From assembly GCF_900107305.1 (NCBI RefSeq), contig NZ_FNPL01000006.1:111123-175122 (forward strand): DNA of 64,000 nucleotides, in the 5' to 3' direction. Each line of letters begins with the position of its first letter. The first letter of the stretch is position 1. Positions 35,768 through 44,606 of the stretch are shown here, piece after piece. Under the pieces are notes generated by a model. That model was not told the DNA's origin. It saw only the letters and a list, made by a program, of their open reading frames with translations, and did not search any database. The position numbers and the translations under genes are program-made. The stretch comes from Thermoactinomyces sp. DSM 45892 (lineage in GTDB: Bacteria > Bacillota > Bacilli > Thermoactinomycetales > Thermoactinomycetaceae).

Positions 35768-35825
35768 GGGGCAATATATCTGACCACAACTCGCTAAACA
35801 TCGCAGTGGCCAGACACATTGCCCC
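35768..35825 (+). repeat. Repeated hairpin element, copy B
   Basis: Begins GGGGCAATATATCTGACCAC and ends GTGGCCAGACACATTGCCCC. GGGGCAA / TTGCCCC pair perfectly and CTGACCAC / GTGGCCAG pair with one mismatch around an unpaired TATAT / ACACA interior loop. The inner part is shorter than in copy A (30746-30840). Conserved arms and loop with a variable centre suggest a structural element rather than chance. Confidence 0.7.
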
Positions 35826-35878
35826 TATTCCATTGTCATTTGCTGGTGTGTTTGTGTCGTGTGAATTTATTACGACAA

Positions 35879-35925
35879 GAGGTTTATCTATCTTTGCCAC
35901 CTACATAGCAAAGTAGATAAGCCTC
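35879..35925. terminator. Long hairpin downstream of yktB-like gene
   Basis: GAGGTTTATCTATCTTTGC pairs with GCAAAGTAGATAAGCCTC (one bulge, one G-T pair), 10-base loop. No T run follows, so termination is uncertain. Confidence 0.45.
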
Positions 35926-36024
35926 ATTATTGTTGATATCAAAATACTTCCCTTCTATTACGAAACCATTTTTGTTATACTAAATCGTCACGCAAATTAC
36001 AATAGAAAGTAGGTGGCGTATACG

Positions 36025-37497
36025 GTGAATCAGCAACAAACCCCTTTGTTTACACATTTGAAAGCGCATGCAAAGCGGAATCCGATTCAGTTTCATATTC
36101 CTGGCCATAAAAAAGGACAGGGCATGGACCCGGAGTTTCGGGAGTTTATTGGGGATAATGCCCTGTCAATCGATCTAATTAATATCGCCCCTCTTGATGA
36201 TTTACATCATCCTAAAGGAGTAATTAAAGAAGCCCAGGCTTTAGCCGCAGAGGCATTTGGCGCGGATTATACATTTTTTTCTGTACAAGGAACCAGCGGT
36301 GCCATTATGACGATGGTTATGTCAGCTTGTCACCCTGGTGATAAGATAATCGTCCCGAGAAATGTACATAAGTCTGTACTCTCCGCCATTATTTTTGCTG
36401 GAGCACATCCTATTTTTGTTTATCCAGAGATGGACAAAAAAATCGGGATCGCCCACGGTATTACTATTGAACAGGTGGAAAAAACGATCGAAAAGCACCC
36501 GGATGCTAAAGCGGTATTGGTTATCAATCCAACTTATTTTGGATTTGCAAGCCATTTAAAAGAATTAGTCGAGCGCGTACATGCCCATGGAATTCCAGTA
36601 TTGGTGGATGAAGCACATGGCGTTTTAACCAATTTCCATGAACGCCTCCCGATTTCCGCTATGGAAGCAGGAGCTGATCTAGCCGCTACGTCTGTCCATA
36701 AATTAGGTGGTTCCTTAACACAAAGCTCCATCTTAAACCTAAAGAGCCATATGATTTCGCCTGAACGTGTTCAATCGATTATCAGTATGCTAACAACCAC
36801 TTCCACTTCATATATTTTGCTAGCATCACTTGACACAGCGCGCCGTTACCTTGCTACAAATGGACGCGCCATCGTAGAAAACACCCTTCGACTTGCTGAC
36901 ACAGCACGTAAGCGAATTAACGAAATTCCGGGACTCTCCTGTTTGACTCGTGAGTGCTTAATTCATGGAAACGATGCCTTATTCGATATGGATGAGACTA
37001 AATTAGTCATTCATTTAGAAAATGTCACTATCAATGGTCATGATGCAGAAGTTTGGCTACGAGAAAACTATAATATCGAAGTGGAACTAAGCGATCTTTA
37101 TAATCTACTATGTCTCGTTACCCCTGGTGATAGTGACGAAACCATTCAAATCTTAACCCAAGCACTTGAGGACTTATCCCATCATTTCTACTCAGAGAAT
37201 ATGAGTACGAAGAAAGAAATCCATCTCCCTGAAATTCCAGATCTCGTCCTCTCGCCACGAAATGCCTTTTACTGTGAAACCATCACCATTCCTTTCGTTG
37301 AATCGGCCGGTCAGATCATGGCAGAGTTTATCATGGTATACCCACCCGGCATCCCAATCTTAATGCCCGGAGAACGAATTACCGAACAAAACATCGCATA
37401 TATTCACGAACATATCGAGGCAGGCCTCCCAGTTCAAGGAACAGAAGATCCTACTATCGAACTAGTAAGAGTCATCAAAAAGCTAGAAGAAGATTAG
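36025..37497 (+). CDS. speA: Arginine decarboxylase (Orn/Lys/Arg decarboxylase family, SpeA)
   Basis: 490 residues from GTG 36025, selected because AGGTGG stands 8 bases upstream and the N-terminus (QTPLFTHLKAHAKRNPIQFHIPGHKKG) then aligns with B. subtilis SpeA. PLP-fold type I: FFSVQGTSGAIMTMV near residue 85, VDEAHGVLTNFHERLP near 193 and the PLP lysine in SVHKLGGSLTQSS near 222. C-terminal domain ends GIPILMPGERI. It makes agmatine, the first step of polyamine synthesis. Its 3' end faces the SR1P-like gene. Confidence 0.93.
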   Translation: MNQQQTPLFTHLKAHAKRNPIQFHIPGHKKGQGMDPEFREFIGDNALSIDLINIAPLDDLHHPKGVIKEAQALAAEAFGADYTFFSVQGTSGAIMTMVMSACHPGDKIIVPRNVHKSVLSAIIFAGAHPIFVYPEMDKKIGIAHGITIEQVEKTIEKHPDAKAVLVINPTYFGFASHLKELVERVHAHGIPVLVDEAHGVLTNFHERLPISAMEAGADLAATSVHKLGGSLTQSSILNLKSHMISPERVQSIISMLTTTSTSYILLASLDTARRYLATNGRAIVENTLRLADTARKRINEIPGLSCLTRECLIHGNDALFDMDETKLVIHLENVTINGHDAEVWLRENYNIEVELSDLYNLLCLVTPGDSDETIQILTQALEDLSHHFYSENMSTKKEIHLPEIPDLVLSPRNAFYCETITIPFVESAGQIMAEFIMVYPPGIPILMPGERITEQNIAYIHEHIEAGLPVQGTEDPTIELVRVIKKLEED

Positions 37498-37521
37498 CGT
37501 TAATAAAAGTCGATATGAAAG

Positions 37522-37552
37522 AAGAGGTTACCTATACCGGCAACCTCTTTTC
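37522..37552 (+). terminator. Terminator after speA
   Basis: Stem AAGAGGTT / AACCTCTT with inner pairing, followed by TTTCT. Because it is symmetric it may also end the SR1-like transcript on the other strand, though that side has only CTTTC. Confidence 0.65.
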
Positions 37553-37790
37553 TATGACCCTATTTATATATTTTTTATAAATCTAGCACTCACTATTACG
37601 TGCCCACTTATGATTGATCAATCCTACTATATCCCCTTCACCTGAATCACAATCGTCCGGACATGTTCCATATAAAACACCTGACTTCTCACCCTCCACA
37701 AACACAATAACCCGATCACAACGCTGACAAACGATCATCTCCATCTCGCAGCCCCCTGCCTATTTATGATTCCAGATTCATTTAATATAT
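37550..37790 (-). ncRNA. SR1-like dual-function RNA (predicted transcript)
   Basis: Inferred transcript of roughly 220-270 bases from the promoter at 37797-37825 through the SR1P-like reading frame to the speA terminator hairpin. B. subtilis SR1 is a 205-base RNA from the same speA neighbourhood that pairs with ahrC mRNA and also encodes SR1P. The antisense function cannot be judged here; only the promoter and coding part are seen. Confidence 0.45.
37583..37744 (-). CDS. sr1P: GapA-binding peptide SR1P homologue
   Basis: A 53-residue reading frame below usual size cut-offs. It starts MEMIVCQRC and contains VFVEGEKSGVLYGTC; the pattern MxxIVCQxC...I..FExEK...LYGTC..xC matches the 39-residue SR1P peptide of B. 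subtilis SR1, which binds glyceraldehyde-3-phosphate dehydrogenase GapA and promotes RNase J1 activity. CxxC at residues 6 and 9 and further Cys at 28 and 32 suggest metal binding. GGGGG lies 8-9 bases before the ATG. The C-terminus is about 14 residues longer than in B. subtilis. Convergent with speA. Confidence 0.82.
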   Translation of the reverse strand: MEMIVCQRCDRVIVFVEGEKSGVLYGTCPDDCDSGEGDIVGLINHKWARNSEC

Positions 37791-37796
37791 ACTTAT

Positions 37797-37825
37797 AATA
37801 TATTATGACATACTAATTACGTCAA
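37797..37825 (-). promoter_or_regulatory. Sigma-A promoter of the SR1-like gene
   Basis: Minus strand TTGACG, a 17-base spacer, TATATT: five of six matches in each hexamer with ideal spacing. Transcription would begin near 37790. Confidence 0.75.
37802..37812 (-). promoter_or_regulatory. CcpN-like operator within the SR1-like promoter
   Basis: Minus strand TATGTCATAAT matches the CcpN consensus TRTGHYATAYW at 10 of 11 positions and lies between the -35 and -10. In B. subtilis CcpN represses sr1, gapB and pckA during glycolytic growth, so the regulation of this gene appears conserved. Confidence 0.6.
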
Positions 37826-37874
37826 TAAAGGAAATGAAATTCCGCTCTCTCAACATGAATGTAAGAAAAAAGCT

Positions 37875-37900
37875 ACAAAAAACGCCCCGTATGGGGCATT
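37875..37900 (-). terminator. Intrinsic terminator after the GAF gene
   Basis: Minus strand: GCCCC / GGGGC stem with a 4-base loop and TTTTTTG. Confidence 0.85.
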
Positions 37901-37919
37901 TAAGGGCCATCTAAATAAG

Positions 37920-38402
37920 TTATACTAAATCGTCATCAAAAAAATCAGGTTCCTCTGCATCAGGATGATAATAAGCAATCATTCTATTTTCAAATGATGA
38001 ACAAACCTCCGTAAATAAAGTTATATCCTCATCATGAATTTGACTTAATGGATTTGATTCGACTACAAAGATCCCGTATACGTTCTGCCCCAAGTAGAGT
38101 GGGATGCAGATGAGGATGCGATTCAAATTTCGTTCTCGATATAAGCCCCCACGAACTGCCGTAATACTTAACGGACCCTCTCCAAACTTTTGAACACGAG
38201 GTAAACCAATAGAACCCGATTCATGACGACGGACGAACTCAGGATATTCTGTTAGATAAACAGCGATTCCCTGATAATCTTCTACTCTACTTTGAATATG
38301 ATTACACACTTTCTGAAACATTAAAGGAAGATCCTTTCGATGCTTATCAATCAAATCCCCTACTTCTAATCGTATTTCATCTAATAAATCAGCCTTATCC
38401 AC
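37920..38402 (-). CDS. GAF domain protein
   Basis: 160 residues from GTG 38402 (AAGGGGGATC upstream). A single GAF-type ligand-binding domain covers residues 20-140: FGEGPLSITAVRGG, ILICIPLYLGQNVYGIFVVES, and the closing helix ITLFTEVCSSFENRM. The last 15 residues are acidic. No output domain. Standalone GAF proteins may sense small molecules or reduce methionine sulfoxide, but the free-methionine reductase Cys pattern is not evident. Confidence 0.8.
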   Translation of the reverse strand: MDKADLLDEIRLEVGDLIDKHRKDLPLMFQKVCNHIQSRVEDYQGIAVYLTEYPEFVRRHESGSIGLPRVQKFGEGPLSITAVRGGLYRERNLNRILICIPLYLGQNVYGIFVVESNPLSQIHDEDITLFTEVCSSFENRMIAYYHPDAEEPDFFDDDLV

Positions 38403-38518
38403 GTATGATCCCCCTTCATTTCTCTTTCTATATTCTATACGAATCATTTGGAAAATTCGAATTCAACATGCTACTATGAAGTAGACACACGCTGGCAAAC
38501 GTGAGAGGAGCAGAAATC

Positions 38519-38932
38519 GTGAAAAAAAGTACTTATATACGTTTAGTAAAAGGATCTACTCAACCCGATATTTCCCTTGATGAGGTACACTCCCTGCTTG
38601 ATCTGTACGTTTCTCGGATGAAAAAAACAGGTGAACAACTAGATTGGGATTATGCTTCGGCTGCTTTTCCTTACAAGCCTATCGTTCGAGAGGAAAATGG
38701 AGTCTCTTATCTTACCCTAACTCCTACAGACACTGAGCTCTATTACGGATTCTGGCTAGGAGTGGGAAAAGAGGATGATAACACACCCTTTATTCAAATC
38801 GTCCTTCCTACCTCCGCCACCCATGGAGATGTAGGAAAGGCGAATGAATATGCTAAGTTCTTAGCGAAAGAATTAAAGGGTCAACTATCTTTATTCAACC
38901 AAAGTGTACTTCATAACGAATTAAAAAAATAA
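38519..38932 (+). CDS. DUF1885-family protein (probable)
   Basis: 137 residues from GTG 38519 (AGAGGAG 8 bases upstream). Soluble alpha-beta protein: STYIRLVKGSTQPDISLDEV at the N-terminus, GEQLDWDYASAAFPYKP near residue 40, FIQIVLPTSATHGDVGKANEYAKFLAKEL near 95. Fits the small Bacillales DUF1885 family by memory; function unknown. Confidence 0.65.
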   Translation: MKKSTYIRLVKGSTQPDISLDEVHSLLDLYVSRMKKTGEQLDWDYASAAFPYKPIVREENGVSYLTLTPTDTELYYGFWLGVGKEDDNTPFIQIVLPTSATHGDVGKANEYAKFLAKELKGQLSLFNQSVLHNELKK

Positions 38933-38935
38933 TCA

Positions 38936-38988
38936 CGTAAACGAATCAATCTCCTAGCCGTCAAAGGCAGGAGATTGATTCGTTTACG
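38936..38988. terminator. Long perfect inverted repeat between convergent genes
   Basis: CGTAAACGAATCAATCTCCT and its exact complement form a 20-base-pair stem, extended by GCC/GGC at the top. It lies between the DUF1885-type and M23 genes that face each other and probably terminates both, but no clear T run follows on either side. Confidence 0.65.
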
Positions 38989-38995
38989 ATCTAAT

Positions 38996-40102
38996 TTAAT
39001 GATATTGTCCAAACATCCGGAACAAGATTTTATACTTTTCATCAAGGTTTGGATACTGTTTCCAAAACCATTCTCCATATAAGAAAAGATCTAAGTGAAG
39101 GTGAACGCCTTCATTATTTCCTTTAGCACCATCGCTAGTACCTGAATTCCCTACATTTCCTATATAGTCTCCTGCCTTAATCTTCTCCCCCACACGAAGC
39201 TTGGGTTCGATTCGAGAAAGATGGATATAACGAGCTAGTAGACCATTTGAGTGCTGAATCCATACTGTTCTACCACGTACACGATCCAATAGATCCTGAG
39301 GGGTTTGTCCATTATTATGGGTGGCCTGTGCTAATATTTTTTCACGTTCTGGAGTAGTCATCTCTTTATAATCGTGATCCACACGAACAATCGTACCTTC
39401 AGCTAGTGAGTATACAGGCGTATTCTTCGTAACCGGTACACCGATCGTAGGTGTATAAAAGTCAACTCCTTCATGGATCCCTTTACGGTATGTTCGGGCT
39501 GCTCCTGGGAGCGATGAATCATTTTTTTTCATCTTCGATCCCTTGATTGGAGTCTGAACAAATGAGAGGTACTCAGCCATCTCATCTGCACTCATCTTCG
39601 AGATCTTCTCTTTATTTTTAGCATATGATTTCGCATCACTTGAATCCGACGAGGGTTGAAATACTCCTTCTAAAAATGACTCTGGGAGCCAGAAATCTTT
39701 ATCCTCCCACCGCATATTCCCAGCAGTAAGCGGATGATAAATTCCATTTCGCATGTAGACGGGAACATTTCGCACCAATTGGTAGTTATCCTGGTTTACT
39801 GTCAATTCAACTATACCGTCAATTTCTCTACTTTTCGCCTGAATCAACTTTGACTGAACGAGATTCATTAATGGATAGTAACTAATTCCACTGATCTTTT
39901 TTGATGGTAGACTTTTCATCTGTTGTATGGCAGGAATCGATGTTCCCTCGTTTTTCTTTGACGAATCTCCCGAATCCTCTACCTTATCTGTAGACTTATT
40001 AGTAGTTTGGTTAGATGTTAACCCAGCATAGTTATTAGGCGGGAGTAGTACAAGTATAATCGTCAATAAAACTGCTGCTACATAAATAGATGGCCTTTTC
40101 AT
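38996..40102 (-). CDS. Membrane-anchored M23 family metallopeptidase
   Basis: 368 residues from ATG 40102 (AAGGAGATATGG upstream). N-terminal membrane segment about residues 7-22, a Ser/Thr/Lys-rich linker (30-60), a central domain, and a LytM-type domain with GIHEGVDFYTP near residue 225 (H..xD zinc ligands) and GVHLHLDLFLYGEW near 335 (HxH). An insert between the motifs (residues 255-290) is longer than in LytM. Probably cleaves peptide cross-links in wall or cortex peptidoglycan, as SpoIIQ/YunA-like proteins do. Confidence 0.85.
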   Translation of the reverse strand: MKRPSIYVAAVLLTIILVLLPPNNYAGLTSNQTTNKSTDKVEDSGDSSKKNEGTSIPAIQQMKSLPSKKISGISYYPLMNLVQSKLIQAKSREIDGIVELTVNQDNYQLVRNVPVYMRNGIYHPLTAGNMRWEDKDFWLPESFLEGVFQPSSDSSDAKSYAKNKEKISKMSADEMAEYLSFVQTPIKGSKMKKNDSSLPGAARTYRKGIHEGVDFYTPTIGVPVTKNTPVYSLAEGTIVRVDHDYKEMTTPEREKILAQATHNNGQTPQDLLDRVRGRTVWIQHSNGLLARYIHLSRIEPKLRVGEKIKAGDYIGNVGNSGTSDGAKGNNEGVHLHLDLFLYGEWFWKQYPNLDEKYKILFRMFGQYH

Positions 40103-40288
40103 CCATATCTCCTTTTTACATAAATAAGTTAAAGAAACAAACAAAGCGTGCGGAAATCCTACACGCTTGTAAAAAAATCAAGTAACACTACATCACAATT
40201 ATCCAAATTTCGGTAATACAATCTTATCCACTATCATAGCATAGCAACCTAATCTGCTCTAGTGTCCAATATGTAACATATCACGCAA

Positions 40289-43200
40289 TCAAAATACCTC
40301 GTTCCACTGCTCCACAAACTCTTCTAAGACCACTTCTGTTTGTTGATAATGACGTAAGTCTACATGCTCCGACAACATGGATTCCAGCTCTTGGTAGTAT
40401 TCAGTGCTTTGCTTACTTGCAATCGCTTGTATGCGCTGAAACTCCCCTTGCCAAGTTTGCTGAAAATGAGTTCTACACTTCTCCTCCATCTCGGTTATTT
40501 CTGGAATGACGATTTCCTCTAATCGTTGTTTCATCGAATCTCTCATTTGAAACCGCTCTTTCTTCTCAAAAAAAGCTTTGGCATTGCGATAATAGGCCAA
40601 CTGCTTCCGAAAGTCAGATACGCTCACATTCTCCATAACTCCTGTTAATTCAGGAATAGCAAAAGAAGAAGGAATCTCTGTACTCCACTGAAACCCTGCG
40701 GGATAAGTCAACATCTTCTCTCCTAGGTCACGAACTTGTTGCTCCAGACGAATACGCATCCATTTCTCCATTCGAAGGGTAGTGGCACGATATTCTTGTA
40801 GCAAATCATGTTGTAAGAACTGGATCATTTCTAGTAAACATGTATGCAATTGTCCTTTGATATCTCCTAAGTCTTCACGCAAAGAGCCTGGATGAAAAAT
40901 CGCTTGGAATTCATCCTGAAAACGTAATAACCAACGCTTCTGGACATAGTAGAAAAGTTCGTGGATCTCCTGCTGTAAGGCTTGTTGATCAGTTCCAGTC
41001 TCGTAATGAGCGATAAACTGCTGAACCTGTACTCGCTCTTTTTCTAATTCGACCTGCCGGCTTTTCTTTTCTTCCATCCCGATTTGAGTTGTTTGAATGA
41101 TCTGTTTGGTCATTTGGAGTGCTCTTTTTACATCTTGATAAATGCTATGTAGAGAAAGGTTCATCAAATCATGATGAACAAACTGTGCAAATGCTTGTTC
41201 AAATGGTATAAATCCAGAATCCTTTAGAAACGCGTGTGCTGGTAATTCGGACTGCTCCTTAGACTTCTCTGATAATCCCCACAAGCTTGAAATAGCAAAC
41301 ATCCTAGGCTCACGAATCCCAAATTTTAATAGCTGATGCTGCAAATACGTTTGTACTTCTGTTAATTCATCCTGCGACCTTGCTAAATCAGCAGCATTGG
41401 TGATAAAAAACATCTTATCCATCGCGAAGGAGTCCTTTACCCGTCCTAGTTGAATTAAGAACTCCCGATCCGCCTTGGAAAAAGCATGGTTATAATATGT
41501 AACAAATAAAATGACATCGGCATTCCGGATATAGTCAAAAGCAACTCCGGTATGTCGTGAGTGAACAGAATCGGCTCCCGGTGTATCGACCAAAGTAATT
41601 CCTTGTCTCGTCAGTGGACCATCATAATAGAGATTTGCATACTCAATAAAACAAGATTTCTTTTCATTCGCCACGTACTCTTCCATCTGTTTGAAAGAGA
41701 TTTGAATCTCGCTTCCCTGATGGAGTGTAAACCACTCAATTCCCTCTTGAAGCGCTTGTAAAAAAGGAATCACCGTTTTCTGGCTAGGAGTCATATTTTT
41801 AATCTCTAGTAACAACGGGATCATTCGGATCGCTTGGTCAAGATGTAAAGCCTCCTTGTGAAATAAACGATAGATTGCCGTCAGCTCAGCTAGTAGCGTT
41901 TCTGCTGATTTTACTTTTAATAGAACCTGACCATGTGCATTCTGATCGTCAGGAGGACAGATTTGATTAATCGTTGCGGTCATCGGCCTCGGGGAGACAG
42001 GAAGAATTTCATCCCCCATCAGAGCATTAGCAAAAGAAGATTTACCCGCACTAAATGCACCAAATAAAGCAACGGTAAACTGTTTCTTCTCAGCACGCTC
42101 GCACTTTCGATGAATTTCAGCTACAACGGTCTGTACTCCGCGAATCCCTTGCAAAGACTCTGCTATTTCGCTTACATGCTGCAAAAACAATCGATTTCGT
42201 TCACTACTATTTGTAAACGAAATCGACTTTGAAGGAATAGTACATTCTTCTTTGTGCGACTCATTCGCTACAGGTTTTGCTTCTTGGGAAATGGTAGCTA
42301 CGTCTTCTTTCATTAGCTTTTGCCATAACAGGTCAATAGAAGAAGAAACATTTGACATCCCTTGTTTTTGATCCTCTTCTATCCATGAAAGGTCAAGAGT
42401 CTCCTCCAAGTCAGGCTTAAACCACAGTTCTTCAAGTAGCGCACGCTCTCTAGTAAACTCTAGGTCAATTTGATCCAGAACAACTTTAGCCTTCTCTACT
42501 CGTTGCAGGGAAATCGCTTCTTTGTTTATTTGATCCTGTTCCGTTTTAATTTGGTGTTGCAATCTAGGTCTAATCAACTCATTCTGCCAACGAAGAGACT
42601 GATTTCGCATCAATCGCTTCATTTGATTTGCTACATCCTCCGTATAAATCAATACGGCATTCCCGGTTAAGTCAGTCCCCTCCTTGTACGCATCTTCCAA
42701 CAAAGACTGATTCCACTCAAGTTTCTCTGTCATAACTTGTTGACCTATCTGCTCATCAAATAAGCCCTGTTGCTTACAAAACTGAATGATGTAATTCCGT
42801 ATATGTAACTCTAACTGTGTATGTACCGTCTCCTTCAACTTCATAAAAAATGTATCCGCGCGAAGTTTCTTCTCTTGTACCGTCTTCCCAACAGAAAACA
42901 AGAAACCTACTTTAAAATTCGGTTGCAGAGATTCCAGATACTTCCTCCCTAACTCACGTACCTCGGAAGGCATGAGATATGCGTTTTTACAAATCTCATC
43001 TATACCTTTAACGAAAGATAATTCCATCTCTTCTAATCGATGTGACAACTCGGACTGCCTGTCACGACACTGTTGAATCTTTGCCTCTACCTCGTCAATC
43101 GAAACTCCGCTATCTTTGATAATCCGCTGCCACTCAATACATTCCTCCTGTTTATCATCCACTAATTGGCCTAAATACTGCTCCATCAAATACATTGCCT

Positions 43201-44014
43201 CTGCCTCTACTACGTGGATGCCTAGCTCTGCTCGATGCTCAATCCATTTATGTAAATCCGATTTTAAAGAATCTAACTCATTATGCTCATGATCCAAGTC
43301 ACGTAAGGAGGTATAGTAGATCCCCTCTACTTGAAGATCCCAGTTTTCAAACGTCTGCTTTACACTTTGTTGATAGTTTTCAAATGATAGCTCCTGATCG
43401 CGATGTTTATCAATCTGATTAATCACGATATAAATCTTCTTATTACGTTCCGCCAATCCTTTTAGAAATTGTAAATTCCCTTCCGATTGTACATGGTTGT
43501 AATCCATCATAAACAAAATGAAATCGGCCATATGTAAAGTTGATTCTGTGGCAATCCGATGGGCATCGTCCGTAGAATCCACTCCCGGTGTATCCAGAAG
43601 AGAGACCCCTTTTGGTAAAGAAATCGACTCCTTCGAAATCTCTACTGCCACAATATCTTCGCCATTTTTACATAACTCCCGTAAGTCTTCATCTATATAA
43701 GATCCAGCAAACGTATACCTTTCCCCACTCGTTAAGACAAGCGTGACTTGATTTGCCCCGTTTCGGATCTCAACTACATTGGCACTGGTCGGAATCGGGC
43801 TGGTTGGTAGTATCTGCTCTCCAAACAATTCATTCATCATGGAAGACTTTCCAGCAGAAAAATGACCGCAAAAAGCAATGCTAAACTCTTGATAAAACAC
43901 TTTACGCATCAAATCTTGTAGCTTATTCGCATATTCCATTTGCTTTTTCTCTCTCATCCGACAAGATACATATTCTAGCTGGTGTAGTAAGCACTCATGT
44001 TGTTTTTTCATCAT
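40289..44014 (-). CDS. dynA: Double dynamin-like GTPase (DynA/YpbR type)
   Basis: 1241 residues from ATG 44014 (AGGAG 11 bases upstream); the frame could extend to 44068. Two full dynamin units in one chain: unit 1 with P-loop GHFSAGKSSMMN near residue 50, LLDTPGVDSTDD near 137 and NQID near 200; unit 2 with GAFSAGKSSFAN near 655, LVDTPGADSVHSRHTG near 805 and FITNAADL near 865. Long coiled-coil stalks follow each GTPase. B. subtilis DynA (1193 residues) tethers and fuses membranes at the septum and protects against phage and pore damage. Confidence 0.93.
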   Translation of the reverse strand: MMKKQHECLLHQLEYVSCRMREKKQMEYANKLQDLMRKVFYQEFSIAFCGHFSAGKSSMMNELFGEQILPTSPIPTSANVVEIRNGANQVTLVLTSGERYTFAGSYIDEDLRELCKNGEDIVAVEISKESISLPKGVSLLDTPGVDSTDDAHRIATESTLHMADFILFMMDYNHVQSEGNLQFLKGLAERNKKIYIVINQIDKHRDQELSFENYQQSVKQTFENWDLQVEGIYYTSLRDLDHEHNELDSLKSDLHKWIEHRAELGIHVVEAEAMYLMEQYLGQLVDDKQEECIEWQRIIKDSGVSIDEVEAKIQQCRDRQSELSHRLEEMELSFVKGIDEICKNAYLMPSEVRELGRKYLESLQPNFKVGFLFSVGKTVQEKKLRADTFFMKLKETVHTQLELHIRNYIIQFCKQQGLFDEQIGQQVMTEKLEWNQSLLEDAYKEGTDLTGNAVLIYTEDVANQMKRLMRNQSLRWQNELIRPRLQHQIKTEQDQINKEAISLQRVEKAKVVLDQIDLEFTRERALLEELWFKPDLEETLDLSWIEEDQKQGMSNVSSSIDLLWQKLMKEDVATISQEAKPVANESHKEECTIPSKSISFTNSSERNRLFLQHVSEIAESLQGIRGVQTVVAEIHRKCERAEKKQFTVALFGAFSAGKSSFANALMGDEILPVSPRPMTATINQICPPDDQNAHGQVLLKVKSAETLLAELTAIYRLFHKEALHLDQAIRMIPLLLEIKNMTPSQKTVIPFLQALQEGIEWFTLHQGSEIQISFKQMEEYVANEKKSCFIEYANLYYDGPLTRQGITLVDTPGADSVHSRHTGVAFDYIRNADVILFVTYYNHAFSKADREFLIQLGRVKDSFAMDKMFFITNAADLARSQDELTEVQTYLQHQLLKFGIREPRMFAISSLWGLSEKSKEQSELPAHAFLKDSGFIPFEQAFAQFVHHDLMNLSLHSIYQDVKRALQMTKQIIQTTQIGMEEKKSRQVELEKERVQVQQFIAHYETGTDQQALQQEIHELFYYVQKRWLLRFQDEFQAIFHPGSLREDLGDIKGQLHTCLLEMIQFLQHDLLQEYRATTLRMEKWMRIRLEQQVRDLGEKMLTYPAGFQWSTEIPSSFAIPELTGVMENVSVSDFRKQLAYYRNAKAFFEKKERFQMRDSMKQRLEEIVIPEITEMEEKCRTHFQQTWQGEFQRIQAIASKQSTEYYQELESMLSEHVDLRHYQQTEVVLEEFVEQWNEVF

Positions 44015-44148
44015 CAATTCCCAGACTCCTAGCAAGCGATTCTTTTTCTCTATCTTAAAACAACTCACGTTTTAGGCCAATAAAAAAAGAGGGAAGTTCC
44101 CCTCATTCAAGTATGTATGATTTCAAATAATGGCATACCCGTCATAAC

Positions 44149-44574
44149 CTATGACATTTTCTCACGTTGTAACAGAAATAAAATCGTATCTAGCTTCTCT
44201 TCCATTTGACGTAGTCGTGTATAAATTGATTTTTGGGATTGTGTTTCCAAATGGATGCCGTCATTGGCAACTGCTAAAGGGATATCTTCTACTAGCATGC
44301 TCCGAATTTCGACATAACGTATCTCTTCCACTACTTCTACCAACGCATCTGTAATCAAATGGAAATATCGATTCCTTAACCATTCTGCCGCAAATGCACT
44401 CGATGTTTCCAAAACAAAGGTGTTCTCTTCGACAGTGGGATGAATGCTACAAAACCATGTTTGATAGCTGGGTTGACTCACTTTTTCTTTAATGATCATA
44501 AGAGCTTCAGCCCATATCACTCGAGCATCTAGCGAGGTTTGTAAATCTGTCATAGATATAACTGTCTGATTCAT
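44149..44574 (-). CDS. Free-standing DnaA domain-I-like protein
   Basis: 141 residues from ATG 44574 (AAAGGTGG 6 bases upstream). Residues 18-80 (WAEALMIIKEKVSQPSYQTWF near 21, then FVLETSSAFAAEWLRNRY near 55) follow the pattern of the DnaA N-terminal domain (Wxx.L..L...is...F.tW). No AAA+ or DNA-binding domain follows; instead a short coiled coil (residues 115-140) closes the protein. It may meet DnaA or DnaA-binding partners such as SirA, DnaD or helicase, which is inference. Not linked to dnaA here. Confidence 0.7.
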   Translation of the reverse strand: MNQTVISMTDLQTSLDARVIWAEALMIIKEKVSQPSYQTWFCSIHPTVEENTFVLETSSAFAAEWLRNRYFHLITDALVEVVEEIRYVEIRSMLVEDIPLAVANDGIHLETQSQKSIYTRLRQMEEKLDTILFLLQREKMS

Positions 44575-44606
44575 ATTCATCCACCTTTCACATCTCCCAA
44601 TAGCAG

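Larger units (their letters stand above)
35729..36024. other. Intergenic region between yktB-like and speA, with repeat copy B
   Basis: No gene in about 300 bases. Contains hairpin repeat copy B (35768-35825) and, 53 bases further, an 18-base-pair hairpin (35879-35925). This two-hairpin arrangement parallels the region at 30746-30954. Confidence 0.6.
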
